Of a DNA stretch of 64,000 nt, positions 41,270 through 51,440 are shown in pieces (within the stretch, counting starts at the first letter, position 1; each line of letters opens with the position of its first letter). A program made the translations under genes and the position numbers. This DNA comes from Porphyra umbilicalis (taxonomy: Eukaryota > Rhodophyta > Bangiophyceae > Bangiales > Bangiaceae). The notes beneath the pieces were generated by a model. That model was not told the origin of the DNA and did not search any database. It was given only the letters and a program-made list of their open reading frames with translations. Location: NCBI GenBank assembly GCA_002049455.2, contig KV918788.1, positions 372,001-436,000 of the forward strand, read 5' to 3'.

Positions 41270-42082
41270 ATGCCCGGTCGCCGGCCTCCAGACGAGGCTA
41301 TCCGCACCTGGGGTGCGGGCGCCAAGCGTATGCGGCGGCAGAGAGTGCAGTTTGAGACGGCATGGTCGGCGATGCAGACGGCGACGGCCGAAACGCACTC
41401 GTCTCGCATTCGGGACTTGCACGACACTTTGCGGCGGCTGCAGGACACTCGGGGCGCACTCCTTGCCTTTATCCGCGCGGCGCCACCCGGCCAGCCCGGA
41501 CGCGGCAACGCCGAAGCCGCGGCCACCAAGTTCGCCCTGTTTGTGGATGCCTGTGTGGCCCATGTTGGGACACTCCAAGTTGGCCACCCCCCCCACGCGA
41601 CACCATCCCCAGTGGTTGGCGAAGGGTCTGGCGCCCCCTCCGCCGCCTGCGTACCGGCAAGAGGACTGGTGGGTGTGCCGGTGGTGGACGGTGAACCGTC
41701 GCAGCGTCTACCGGCGGCGACCGTCCATGCTTGTGACGACCCCACGGAATGCGCGCGAGACTATGGCACGCCGGCAAGGGGAGCGGGGACCGTATGTTGG
41801 GCGGCCGCCACTCCTTCTAATGTGCCTACCGTAGCGGGCGCGTCGTGGGTAGGTGGGGCGGACGACGGAGATGCGTCCCAAGTACGGGCCGGGGGCGCTC
41901 CATCGTCGCCATCCGGCCAGTCGCCACCGGGTACACCTGGTGTGGGCGAGGGACAACCGGTGGGCGTCATCAAACGGGTGGCGCTTAGAGCATTCCCAAC
42001 AATGTCGGGCCAACGCCATATTGGGCACACGTTGCAGAAACGTGTCTCAAATTCGCCGTTGGCCAGTTCTCGGGGCGGGTAA
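41270..42082 (+). CDS. Unknown basic coiled-coil protein, 3' end replaced by a Harbinger insertion
   Basis: 270 aa from the ATG at 41270 (gtgaaaATGC). The first about 90 residues are basic and helical (AKRMRRQRVQFETAWSAMQ, RIRDLHDTLRRLQDTRGALL), probably a coiled coil with a nuclear signal. The rest is Ala/Gly/Pro-rich. The reading frame enters the left end of Harbinger element 2 at 41988, so the last 31 residues are transposon-derived. After conceptual removal of the element and one TTA, the same frame continues in the right flank from 51,650 to a TGA near 51,829, giving about 55 different codons. The gene is therefore likely interrupted. The family is unknown. Confidence 0.5.
   Translation: MPGRRPPDEAIRTWGAGAKRMRRQRVQFETAWSAMQTATAETHSSRIRDLHDTLRRLQDTRGALLAFIRAAPPGQPGRGNAEAAATKFALFVDACVAHVGTLQVGHPPHATPSPVVGEGSGAPSAACVPARGLVGVPVVDGEPSQRLPAATVHACDDPTECARDYGTPARGAGTVCWAAATPSNVPTVAGASWVGGADDGDASQVRAGGAPSSPSGQSPPGTPGVGEGQPVGVIKRVALRAFPTMSGQRHIGHTLQKRVSNSPLASSRGG
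41988..42016 (+). repeat. Left terminal inverted repeat of Harbinger element 2
   Basis: GAGCATTCCCAACAATGTCGG and onward. It differs from the right copy at a few positions over 28 bp and is preceded by TTA. Confidence 0.9.
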
Positions 42083-42167
42083 CAATGTCGAACGTGCACG
42101 CGGCGTTGCCAACGGAGGTCAAGCGAGTTAAAACGCGAATGTACTTGCGCCCGATTCGGGGTCGGAG

Positions 42168-42238
42168 CCGTTGGCCCCAGGGCCAACGAGTTGCCAACGG
42201 AGCCTCCGTTGGCAACTTGTTGGCCCTGGGGCCAACGG
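42168..42238. repeat. Near-perfect 71-bp hairpin in the left subterminal region
   Basis: Arms of 34 bp (42,168-42,201 and 42,205-42,238) pair at 33 of 34 positions around a 3-nt GCC loop. The arms contain CCGTTGGC/GCCAACGG at both tip and base, so the hairpin carries four Myb-type cores. Confidence 0.95.
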
Positions 42239-42839
42239 GTTCTGTGCTCTGATTGGTCCATCGCGGTTTCACGGGGTTAAATGAGTGACAAGTGGCAGTT
42301 CATATTGTCCTCAGATTGCCCAATTTATCATATTTTTGTTTCGACAGCCACCCACGGATGGAATATTGTACCTCTCGGAACTGGACGGCCGCATGCCATC
42401 TCGACCCCAGAGCCCGGATCGTTGAAGTGTGTCACGTATCTTTCGTGCGGTGGCGTGTGGCCGAACGCGCTTGCGGGCCTGTCGGACACGCGGCGCGATC
42501 GCACCGACACTGGTAAAACAACTGGATCGGAGCGCTCGTGCGGGCACACGAGGCGGGGCCGGGCCACAGTCCCGCGCCCGGTCGCCAAATGGCCGCACCT
42601 GCGGCCACGTAGTGAACTGAGCAGAACCCTCCACCCTTGACAGCACCCCAGGGCACCCCTGACAACCGCCACACCCCCACAGCAACCCACAGCCCACACA
42701 ACACAGACGCCTGGGCGGCCAGAAATACCGCCCTTTCTACCACCCACCACCGCATCCCGCGCGCGCGCGTACTGCCCCCCCACCACGCCACCCGCGCACA
42801 CCGGCACCCCCGCCGCCGCCCCCACGTCGCCGCCGCCCC

Positions 42840-45110
42840 CGCCGACCGTTGCCGCCACCCACGCCACCGCCATCGACCGCCGCAGGCACCCACGCTACCG
42901 TCCCCGTCGTCGCCGTCCGCCCCCCCGCCCCCGCCGATCGCCGCCGCCCCCCGCACCGGCCGCTGTTGACGCCGCCCCCGCCGACCGTTGCCACAACCCG
43001 CGCCCACGCCACCGACCACGACCGACGCTCGCCCCCCCGCCCCCGCCCATCGCCGCCACCCCCGCCCCCGCCAACCGTTGCCGCCACCACCGCCGCCACC
43101 GCCGACCGTCGTCGCGGCCCGCCTTCCCCCCCCCGCCCATCGCCGCCGCCCCCGCCCCCGCCAACCGTTGCCGCCGCAAGCGCCGCCACTGCCGACCGTC
43201 GTTGACGCTCGCCCCCCCCGCCCCCGCCCATCGCCGCCACCCCCGCCAACCGTTGCCGCCGCCCGCGCGGCCACCGCCGACCGTCGTCGCGGCCCGCCTT
43301 CCCCCCCCCCGTCCATCGCCGCCGCCGCCGCCCCCGCCAACCGTTGCCGCCACCACCGCCGCCAGCGCCGACCGTCGTCGCGGCCCGCCTTCCCCCCCCC
43401 CGCCCATCGCCGCCGCCCCCGCCCCCGCCAACCGTTGCCGCCACAAGCGCCGCCACCGCCGAACGTCGTCGCGGCCCGCCTTCCCCCCCCCGCCCATCGC
43501 CGCCGCCCCCGCCCCCGCCAACCGTTGCCGCCACAAGCGCCGCCACCGCCGACCGTCGTTGACGCTCGCCCCCCCGGCCCCCGCCCATCGCCGCCACCCC
43601 CGCCAACCGTTGCCGCCGCCCGCGCGGCCACCGCCGACCGTCGTCGCGGCCCGCCTTCCCCCCCCCGTCCATCGCCGCCGCCGCCGCCCCCGCCAACCGT
43701 TGCCGCCACCACCGCCGCCACCGCCGACCGTCGTCGCGGCCCGCCTTCCCCCCCCCCGCCCATCGCCGCCGCCCCCGCCCCCGCCAACCGTTGCCGCCAC
43801 AAGCGCCGCCACCGCCGAACGTCGTCGCGGCCCGCCTTCCCCCCCCCCGCCCATCGCCGCCGCCCCCGCCCCCGCCAACCGTTGCCGCCACAAGCGCCGC
43901 CACCGCCGACCGTCGTTGACGCTCGCCCCCCCGGCCCCCGCCCATCGCCGCCACCCCCGCCAACCGTTGCCGCCGCCCGCGCGGCCACCGCCGACCGTCG
44001 TCGCGGCCCGCCTTCCCCCCCCCGTCCATCGCCGCCGCCGCCGCCCCCGCCAACCGTTGCCGCCACCACCGCCGCCACCGCCGACCGTCGTCGCGGCCCG
44101 CCTTCCCCCCCCCGCCCATCGCCGCCGCCCCCGCCCCCGCCAACCGTTGCCGCCACAAGCGCCGCCACCGCCGACCGTCGTTGACGCTCGCCCCCCCGCC
44201 CCCGCCCATCGCCGCCACCCCCGCCAACCGTTGCCGCCGCCCGCGCGGCCACCGCCGACCGTCGTCGCGGCCCGCCTTCCCCGCCCCCGACCATCGCCGC
44301 CGCCCCCGCCCACGCCAACCGTTGCCGCCACAAGCGCCGCCACCGCCGACCGTCGTTGACGCTCGCCCCCCCCGCCCCCGCCCATCGCCGCCGCCCAAGC
44401 CGACCGTTGCCGCCGCTCGCGCCGCCACCACCGACCTTCGTTGCCGCTTGCCTCTCCCGCCCCCACCAATTGCCGCCGCCCAAGCCGACCGTTGCCGCCG
44501 CCCGCGCCGCCACCGCCGACCATCGTCGTTGCTCGCCCCCTCTGCCCCCGCCCATCGCCGCCGCCCCCGCTGACCGTTGCCGCCGCCCGCGCGGCCACCG
44601 CCGACCGTCGTCGTGGCTCGCCCCCGCCGCCCCCGCCCATCGCCGCCGCCCAAGCCGACCGTTGCCGCCGCCCGCGCCGCCACCGCCGACCATCGTCGTT
44701 GCTCGCCCCCTCTGCCCCCGCCCATCGCCGCCGCCCCCGCTGACCGTTGCCGCCGCCCGCGCGGCCACCGCCGACCGTCGTCGTGGCTCGCCCCCGCCGC
44801 CCCCGCCCATCGCCGCCGCCCAAGCCGACCGTTGCCGCCGCTCGCGCCGCCACCACCGACCTTCGTTGCCGCTTGCCTCTCCCGCCCCCACCAATTGCCG
44901 CCGCCCAAGCCGACCGTTGCCGCCGCCCTCGCCGCCACCACCAACCGTCGTTGCCGCTCGCTTCTCCCGCGCCGGCCGATTGCCGCTGCCCAAGCCGACC
45001 GTGGCCGTAGCCCGCGCCGCCACCACCGTCCGTCGTTGCCGCTCGCCCCCCCCGCCCCCGCCCATCGCTGCTGTTCTCGCCAACCGTTGCCACCTGCGCC
45101 TCCGTCCCCG
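42840..45110. repeat. 2.3-kb minisatellite, about 88-bp units with higher-order repeats
   Basis: About 26 C-rich units of 84-90 bp. A variant marked GTTGACGCTCG recurs at 43,201, 43,558, 43,915, 44,180 and 44,355, that is at spacings of 357, 357, 265 and 175 bp. This is a higher-order repeat of 4, 4, 3 and 2 units. Nearly every unit read includes (A/G)ACCGTTGCCGCC. It lies between the left terminal repeat and the transposase. The plus strand is extremely C-rich. Very long open frames on both strands here are a by-product of repeat units whose length is often a multiple of three. Confidence 0.95.
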
Positions 45111-45489
45111 TCGTCGCCGTGCACCTCCCCGGCGCCACCGACCGCCGCCGCCGCCACCACCCGCCGGAATCACCGTCCCCGCGGCCGACGGCGGCCCTCG
45201 CCGCCCGCCGTCGCGTCACCGACCCCCGTCCTCGCCATCGCCGTGTGGCCCGCGACGACGCCGGTCGCCACCGACTTGTGCGTTTCCCATTCAATCGTTT
45301 TCGACAATGCGTTGCACTTGTGTGTGCGGTGTACCGGGTGTTGTGCGGGGGTGTACGCCAGCGAGTGTGGTTTCGACGTGGGATGCAGCGTCTGACATGA
45401 AGTGCCGTGTCACCGCGATTCTGTGCTTCCTGTGGCATTGTTGGTCGGTGCGTTCCCCTACAATCCTTATTTCTTTGTTGATGCAGACC

Positions 45490-47352
45490 ATGAACGTCCA
45501 CGACGAGGAGCACGGCGACGACATGGGGGGTGCTGTGGACCAGGACGACCTCTCCTCGGGCCTCGCGATGGCTGTGAGCCACCATCTTCGGCTGCTGCAG
45601 TTGGCGCGGCGGGTCCGCGGTTGTCAGCGCCTGCGGCGACGGCACCGCGGGTCGGTTCGTGGGCGCGCGCCCAACAAGAAGCGCGACTTCAACCTCGGGC
45701 TGCGCAACATTTTGCGCGACTACTGGGGTGTGGACGGGGAGCCGCCCGTCTTCGACGAGGCGGACTTTGAGAGCCGGTTCCGAATGCCACGCGCTGTCTT
45801 CATGCGCGTCTACAATGACATAAAGGACGAGCCGTTTTTCCGCCAACGCGTCAACGCCACCGGGCGACCCCAGGCGCATCCGCTTCAGAAGGTCGTCGCC
45901 GCGCTGCGCGTTCTTGGCAACGGCGAGGCCGCGGACCGCCCCGATGAGTACGTCCGGTTGTCGAAGTCGACCACCAATGCCGCCGTCAAGAGCTTCATCG
46001 AGTTCATCGTCAACAAGTACGAGTCGACCTACCTGCGCGCGCCGACGAACGAGGACATCACGCGCATCCTGGCGTTCAACAAGGACCGGGGCTTGCCCGG
46101 CTGTATCGGCAGCTTGGACTGCAGCCACTGGGAGTGGCACGGCTGCCCGAAGTCGGCGGCGGGACAGCACAAGGGCAGGTCGGGCAAGCGGTCCATTGTC
46201 CTGGAGACGGTGTGCGACCACGACCTCTGGGTTTGGCACGTCTTTGCCGGCTCGCCAGGAAGCAACAACGACATCAACGTCCTCAAGCAGAGCCCTTTGT
46301 TTTCTCGTGTCGTGCGCGGCGAGTGGCGGCCACGTGACTTTTCTTTTGAGGTGAACGGGCGGAGGTACACGTATCTTTACTATTTAGTCGACGGTATCTA
46401 TCCCTCTTACCCCTTTCTAGTTCGCCCCCACCAGAACCCCGGCACCCCGGAGGAGCTTGAGTTCAACGCCGTACAAGAAGGCGCTCGCAAGGAGGTCGAG
46501 CGCCTGTACGGCACCATGTACCAGCAATTCAAGGTGGCTCTCCACCCCGCGCGCCACCACAGCGTGGCGCACCTCATCCTCACGGCCAAGGCCGTGTGCA
46601 TCTTGCACAACATGGTCGTGGAGGCGCGGCGGCCATCATTCGTCCACAACATTCGGCGGCATGGCGCAGATGTCGACATTGGTGGTCACGGTGGCGGCGT
46701 TGCGGGCGACGGTGAGGGCGCGGGCGCCGGTGCCGCCAATGGCGGCGACGGCAGTGACGTCGGCGGCGGTGAAGATGGTGGGGATAGTGGCGTCGGCGGC
46801 GGTGGCGGCGGCGGGGATGGTGGCGCAGGCGGCGGTGACGGCGGCGGCGGCGGCGGCGGTGGCGGCGGTGGCGGAGGTGGCGGCGGTGGCGGCAGTGGCG
46901 GCGGTGGCGGGCACGGCGGGGGTGGCCCCGCAGCCGTGGGCGGTGGTGACGCTGGCGGCGCTGGCGGCGGGAATGGTGGCGACGGCGGTGAGGATGCTGG
47001 GGAGGGTGGCGCCGGCGGCGCTGGCGGCAGCGATGGTGGTGGTGCCGGCGGCGGCGGTGGGGATGGTGGCGACGGCCACGGGAGCGCTCGGGGTGGTGGC
47101 GCCGGAGACATTGGTGGCCGAGGTCGTCCGTCTGGGCCATCACGCGGACGTGTTGGTCGGGCCGCTGACGGTGTCCCAGCTGACCCTGCGCTCCAAGTTA
47201 ACCAGGGCATGCTTCCTCCCCCCGGTTCCTTCTCCGACCTGTTTACTTGGGTGCAGGCGACGGACCCGGCCGTCGGTATGAACTTGAGAAAGGATCTCAC
47301 TGCACTTGCGTGGGCTCGCCGTCAGGCACGGCGGTCACGCGCTGGCGAGTAA
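45490..47352 (+). CDS. PIF/Harbinger transposase (Plant_tran type) of element 2
   Basis: 620 aa from the ATG at 45490. A pyrimidine-rich tract plus GATGCAG just upstream looks like a splice acceptor, so a small 5' exon may exist. The N-terminal helical region has KKRDFNLGLRNILRDYWG and FESRFRMPRAVFMRVYNDIK, typical of plant-type PIF transposases. The catalytic core is GCIGSLDCSHWEW (D210), GSPGSNNDIN (D261) and RKEVERLYG (E337), ending with CILHNMVVE. A roughly 145-residue Gly/Asp-rich low-complexity segment follows, then a C-terminal tail (FSDLFTWVQATDPAVGMNLRKDL). It is intact, and convergent with the Myb/SANT-like gene 0.57 kb away. Confidence 0.9.
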   Translation: MNVHDEEHGDDMGGAVDQDDLSSGLAMAVSHHLRLLQLARRVRGCQRLRRRHRGSVRGRAPNKKRDFNLGLRNILRDYWGVDGEPPVFDEADFESRFRMPRAVFMRVYNDIKDEPFFRQRVNATGRPQAHPLQKVVAALRVLGNGEAADRPDEYVRLSKSTTNAAVKSFIEFIVNKYESTYLRAPTNEDITRILAFNKDRGLPGCIGSLDCSHWEWHGCPKSAAGQHKGRSGKRSIVLETVCDHDLWVWHVFAGSPGSNNDINVLKQSPLFSRVVRGEWRPRDFSFEVNGRRYTYLYYLVDGIYPSYPFLVRPHQNPGTPEELEFNAVQEGARKEVERLYGTMYQQFKVALHPARHHSVAHLILTAKAVCILHNMVVEARRPSFVHNIRRHGADVDIGGHGGGVAGDGEGAGAGAANGGDGSDVGGGEDGGDSGVGGGGGGGDGGAGGGDGGGGGGGGGGGGGGGGGGSGGGGGHGGGGPAAVGGGDAGGAGGGNGGDGGEDAGEGGAGGAGGSDGGGAGGGGGDGGDGHGSARGGGAGDIGGRGRPSGPSRGRVGRAADGVPADPALQVNQGMLPPPGSFSDLFTWVQATDPAVGMNLRKDLTALAWARRQARRSRAGE

Positions 47353-47921
47353 TGAGGGCTCGTATGTGCCTGTGGGTGTGTGTGCATGTGTGTGTGTGTT
47401 TGTTTGTCAATGACTTGTTCTTTCGTCAAAGCCGCATGGCATGTTCTGTGTACCAATCGAAGTCCCCATGTCGGAGTCACGACTAGCGGCTCATGCGAAT
47501 GCTGGCGGCCTGCGCCCTCGCATCGCGTATGACAAACAAGGTGTTTTGCACCTACAATGCGCAACTGATGCGCTTTCCATCTCATAGGGCGTTGCCAAGA
47601 CAGACTTTACCCGTGCTTGACTCACGTGCGGAACGCGCCCGGCCATGATGAACAGCAGTGCGTCGCATCTGATGGCGCATACTGCAAGAAAACACACAAC
47701 AAAGCTAACAAAAGGAGCACCGCTTGCGACGCGCTAGCTCCAACACAGGCATGCGACTGCACGCGACCACACTAAACAAGGACAATGTGGGTGACCTGCA
47801 ATGTCTCCCATCCGTCACACATGCACGTCCGCCGCACTAGAGTCACTGGCACACAGCAACGTCCTGCGGCATGCGTCTCACAATCACTCCAGCGGTCAAA
47901 CCCTCCGCACCCCAAAGGTCC
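47353..47921. other. Convergent spacer inside Harbinger element 2
   Basis: Contains a short TG/GTTT microsatellite (47,377-47,406) and the 3' ends of the two element genes. No ORF. Confidence 0.5.
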
Positions 47922-50345
47922 TCACTCGTCCTCTTCATCATCAGTGACCTCCTTGTTCACAGCACCGTCGGTTCGCGCAGACACAGCGCCCGTCGTCCGG
48001 ACCGTACGGCCCGCGCCGCGACTGCGCATGTCGCCACGCGCGGTAGGCGCCGTGACGCTGCTTTCGCCTCCCACGTCCGGCCCAGTGAGGTCAATGGCTG
48101 CCTGGTTCTTGTCGATGCGCGCCTGCCCCACCTTGGACTTGGCCGCCATCGCGTGGCGGCCGCGCGCCAGGCGCACGCGCTCTGCAGAGCCTCTCTTGTC
48201 CAGCCCCGACGCCTCGGCCACATTGGTGGTCGTGTCGCTGTCGTCGCTTGATGCGACGACCGGCTCCTTGCCGCCCCCCGCGGCCATCGCGGCCGACGCG
48301 GCCGCAGCTGCGCTCGCGCCCGCTGCAGTGGCCGACTTGGTCGATGGCGACGCGCCCCGCACCGCGACCGCACCGCTGGCCACGGCCGCCGGCGCCGTGG
48401 CATTGATGGCCGCCATGCCGATGTTGAACATGTCCTTCCGCATGGCCTCAAAGAACGTCTTGGCCTCGTCCGTGCCCTTGTTCTCGGCCAAGTTGAAGAA
48501 CGCGGCCGCCGCGCGCTTGGACTCGAGCTGCGTCCGCTTGGCAGCCCCCATAACCATCGCCTCCATCGTCTTTCTCGAGCGCACGAGCTCCACACCGAGG
48601 ACGCCCGCGCTCTCTTGCATGTCCTCTTTGTTGTCGCGCATGCGCTTGGCCGCCTTGACGCCCATGTCCGGTCGCGGCTGGAGAGCGCGACGCTTCCCGC
48701 GTGAAGGCTTGTCGCCGCCGCCGTTGCCATCATCGCCGCCGTCAACGTCCAGCTGACCACCAATGCCGTGAAAGCGGTCGGCGACGGCGTTGGCGTCGGC
48801 CGCCGCCCCGCTGAACTTGTCCATCTCTCTCAGCACGCGCCACATCGGGATGCACGCGCACGTCACCACGTGACCGGTCCGCTCCGCCCGCGCCTTTCCC
48901 TGCCGCTCGCGCTCGTCGTCCGAGCACGCGTCCTGCCGCACGGCTTGGTACGCCGACACGCCAGAGAAGAGGCCCGCGGCGGCGCGCACGAGGTCCTCCT
49001 CAGTCAGCCCCCCCGTCAGCTGCTTCTTGTCGGACACCACCTTGAAGAAATGTGCGAAGCGCTGCACGTCGGGCGCGATCTTGCGCTCAAACTGCGTCTG
49101 CATGGAGCCCGCCGTGCGCTCGCTCCATCGGCCCTTCAGGTCACTGGGCTTCAGGCTCTTGGGGATGCGCTGCACAAAGTCCTCCTTAATGGTGTCCCAG
49201 AGACCGTCCTTCGACCAGTCCGCGCCCATGTCCGACCGCTGCGCCACCAACTTGAACGCCTCACAGAGAGCCACCTGCTCGTCGACCGTCCACACCTTTC
49301 CCTTGCCGTTGCCTGGGCCCTTCTTCTTGGCGCCTGCGCCACCCCCGCGGCGAGGACCGCCGCTCGCGCGGCGCCCTTTGTGCTGCGGCGTCGGCGCACC
49401 GCCGGTGCTGGATGATGCGACGCTCCCGCCCGAAGACTGGTTCCACTCGCTCTCGTCACCGCCGCCAGCCCCACCAAGGTTCGACATTGTTGGTCGCGGC
49501 ATCGCTCCCCGTCGGGTGCCGGCTGCTCGCTTCTCACGAGCACGGGTACGTCCCGACTTGTCCGACTCTGTGTCGCTTGGTGGACCGCGGCCGACCGGTG
49601 CGCTCTTGCCGGGCGCCCCGCCAGCACCGGCGCCAGCCTCTGACCCACTTGTGCTTCCGCGGGCAACCGGCGTGGCGGCCACCAATGTCGGCGCCACGGG
49701 GCCCGCTCCACCGGCGGAGCGCTCGTCCGAGGTAGCACGAAGGGCGCCAGAAGCAGCGGCTCCTCGAGGCTTGTACGGCACACAGCGGTCAGACAAGATG
49801 GGAGGGTTCGGCGGAGGAGTCTTGCCAGAAGCGAGCGCGTCTTTCACACGACACGCGTGCAAGCGCCGGACGAACTCCTCGACACCGAGGTTGCTGGCGC
49901 GCCGCAGGCCCGCCAGGTGCGGGCGCCGATCAGTCCGCGCCTTCTTCGAAAGCGTTGGAGCCGCCTCGTCGACCCCAATAACGTCGCCGCCACCCAGAGC
50001 GGCGCCAGACTTGGCCGGCGCTACCGCGTCCACACCGGTGGTCGCTGCCGACGCAGGCAGCGACGCGCAACCGCCGGCAGCCGTGGTCGTCCCGCCCGTC
50101 CGGGACGTCGCCGCTGCAGTGTCAGCGCCTGCTGTCGCGGACGGCAGCCGCAGTGCCGCTCGCACCGCGGGAGGCGCGGCCACGCCCGTGCCACGGGCCG
50201 TAGCAGGCTCGAGCCCAGGGGGGGGAGAAGACTCGTCCAACAGGTTGCGCACCCGCTGGTTGCGAAAGCCAGGAGGTAGAGGGGGGAGTGGGGGAAACGG
50301 CGGGGCGTCGCCATCGGCCGACTTTGAAGGGGGGGAGTCGGGCAT
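47922..50345 (-). CDS. Myb/SANT-like partner protein of Harbinger element 2
   Basis: 807 aa from the ATG at 50345 (MPDSPPSKS). The N-terminal half is Ala/Gly/Pro/Ser-rich with basic patches (RTRAREKRAAGTRRG). A Myb/SANT-like helix-turn-helix lies at about residues 345-430: KVWTVDEQVALCEAFKLVA, GLWDTIKEDFVQRIP, DLKGRWSERT. It continues into helices resembling the NAM-associated/trihelix partner proteins of PIF elements (FPMWRVL-like PMWRVLREMDKF). A basic region (RGKRRALQPR), an Ala-rich part and an acidic tail (TDDEEDE) follow. Harbinger Myb-like proteins bind subterminal DNA and help bring the transposase to the nucleus and the ends. The element is rich in CCGTTG, a Myb-type core, which this protein may recognise. 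Confidence 0.85.
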   Translation of the reverse strand: MPDSPPSKSADGDAPPFPPLPPLPPGFRNQRVRNLLDESSPPPGLEPATARGTGVAAPPAVRAALRLPSATAGADTAAATSRTGGTTTAAGGCASLPASAATTGVDAVAPAKSGAALGGGDVIGVDEAAPTLSKKARTDRRPHLAGLRRASNLGVEEFVRRLHACRVKDALASGKTPPPNPPILSDRCVPYKPRGAAASGALRATSDERSAGGAGPVAPTLVAATPVARGSTSGSEAGAGAGGAPGKSAPVGRGPPSDTESDKSGRTRAREKRAAGTRRGAMPRPTMSNLGGAGGGDESEWNQSSGGSVASSSTGGAPTPQHKGRRASGGPRRGGGAGAKKKGPGNGKGKVWTVDEQVALCEAFKLVAQRSDMGADWSKDGLWDTIKEDFVQRIPKSLKPSDLKGRWSERTAGSMQTQFERKIAPDVQRFAHFFKVVSDKKQLTGGLTEEDLVRAAAGLFSGVSAYQAVRQDACSDDERERQGKARAERTGHVVTCACIPMWRVLREMDKFSGAAADANAVADRFHGIGGQLDVDGGDDGNGGGDKPSRGKRRALQPRPDMGVKAAKRMRDNKEDMQESAGVLGVELVRSRKTMEAMVMGAAKRTQLESKRAAAAFFNLAENKGTDEAKTFFEAMRKDMFNIGMAAINATAPAAVASGAVAVRGASPSTKSATAAGASAAAAASAAMAAGGGKEPVVASSDDSDTTTNVAEASGLDKRGSAERVRLARGRHAMAAKSKVGQARIDKNQAAIDLTGPDVGGESSVTAPTARGDMRSRGAGRTVRTTGAVSARTDGAVNKEVTDDEEDE

Positions 50346-51440
50346 GGCGGCTTGCTGTGTCGCGAGACGTACGGCACAGCGACAGCAGTGGACACACCGT
50401 CCGTCGACGGCGAAAAAGGGCGGATGCACCGCCGTTGTGGAACGGGCCGCAGAGAGCGGGCACGTTCAACGTACACCTTCACCGGTGCGGTCCCCGCAAG
50501 CATACAGCCGAAAGCACAGGACCTAAGTCGACTGACATTGTTGGTTGCTCCCATGCTACCTGCCAACGACGACTGCGGCACCGCCCCCAATGGCCCTCCC
50601 AGGCGCACTCAGAACGGTGCGACCGGGACACAAAAGTGTGCCGGACCCCACAAACGGCGTTCGTAGACTGCCTGATCGGATGTCCCGAGAGGCTCACACG
50701 AGCCGTCCGTTCACAGGCCCGATGCCCCACGAGACCCGTGACCCAGAGGGAGGCTGACGGTCGGTTTCCTCGACAGGCGTGCACCGTACCTCTCGATCTC
50801 GGCGCCGGACACCTGGGGGCCCGCCGTCAGCCATCACGCACTCGCGAGTGAGTGGACGGTCGCACTGAGATATTGTTCACGAGGCTGTCAAGGACACCGC
50901 CCCGAAAGCCCTGGCACTGGTCCCCACGTCCCGGGGGACACACCACGGACGCTCAGGTGGACACACACGAGTGCCAATGAGACCGCCAGCGCGATCCATT
51001 TCTCAATTCTGGCCCGTCCTCGGCCCTCTGGAGGCACCCAAGGCGTCACAGGAGGAGTGACTGCGCGGTGCAATCGGTCTGACTCAGCAGATGGGGGCAG
51101 GCACGCAGCAGAGGTGCACAGGGGCGCAGCCCTTGTGCCACGCGCATGGCTCTCGAGCCACCCGTTTGCGCGGTTGTCAGGCCACTGTGGCCGCTGGCGA
51201 CGGTTCGACCGCCATGATTCAGGCTCCAACACCTTCCACAGCCTGGGGCGGTGCGACCGCAACACACGTCACGCACTCGAGCGGATTCGATCCAGATTGG
51301 TACCGAAAGGCCTCCACGTGTCTCGCTAGATTGCCTTGATTTGGGCGGTTTGGGCTCCGTTCACACGCTTTCCGTGACATGTTCGGCACGTATTCGACGG
51401 ACGCCTCTTCATTTCGATACTGGCGACGACGCTGATACAT
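50346..51440. other. Right internal non-coding part of Harbinger element 2
   Basis: The 1.1 kb between the Myb-like gene start and the right subterminal repeats. It should include the promoter of the Myb-like gene. No ORF is supported. Confidence 0.5.

Noticed and set aside
42432-46239. Open frames of 800-1,100 codons on the minus strand and about 400 codons on the plus strand
   Set aside because: They are created by the minisatellite, whose units have few stops in any frame. No domain, no start context, and overlap with the real transposase.
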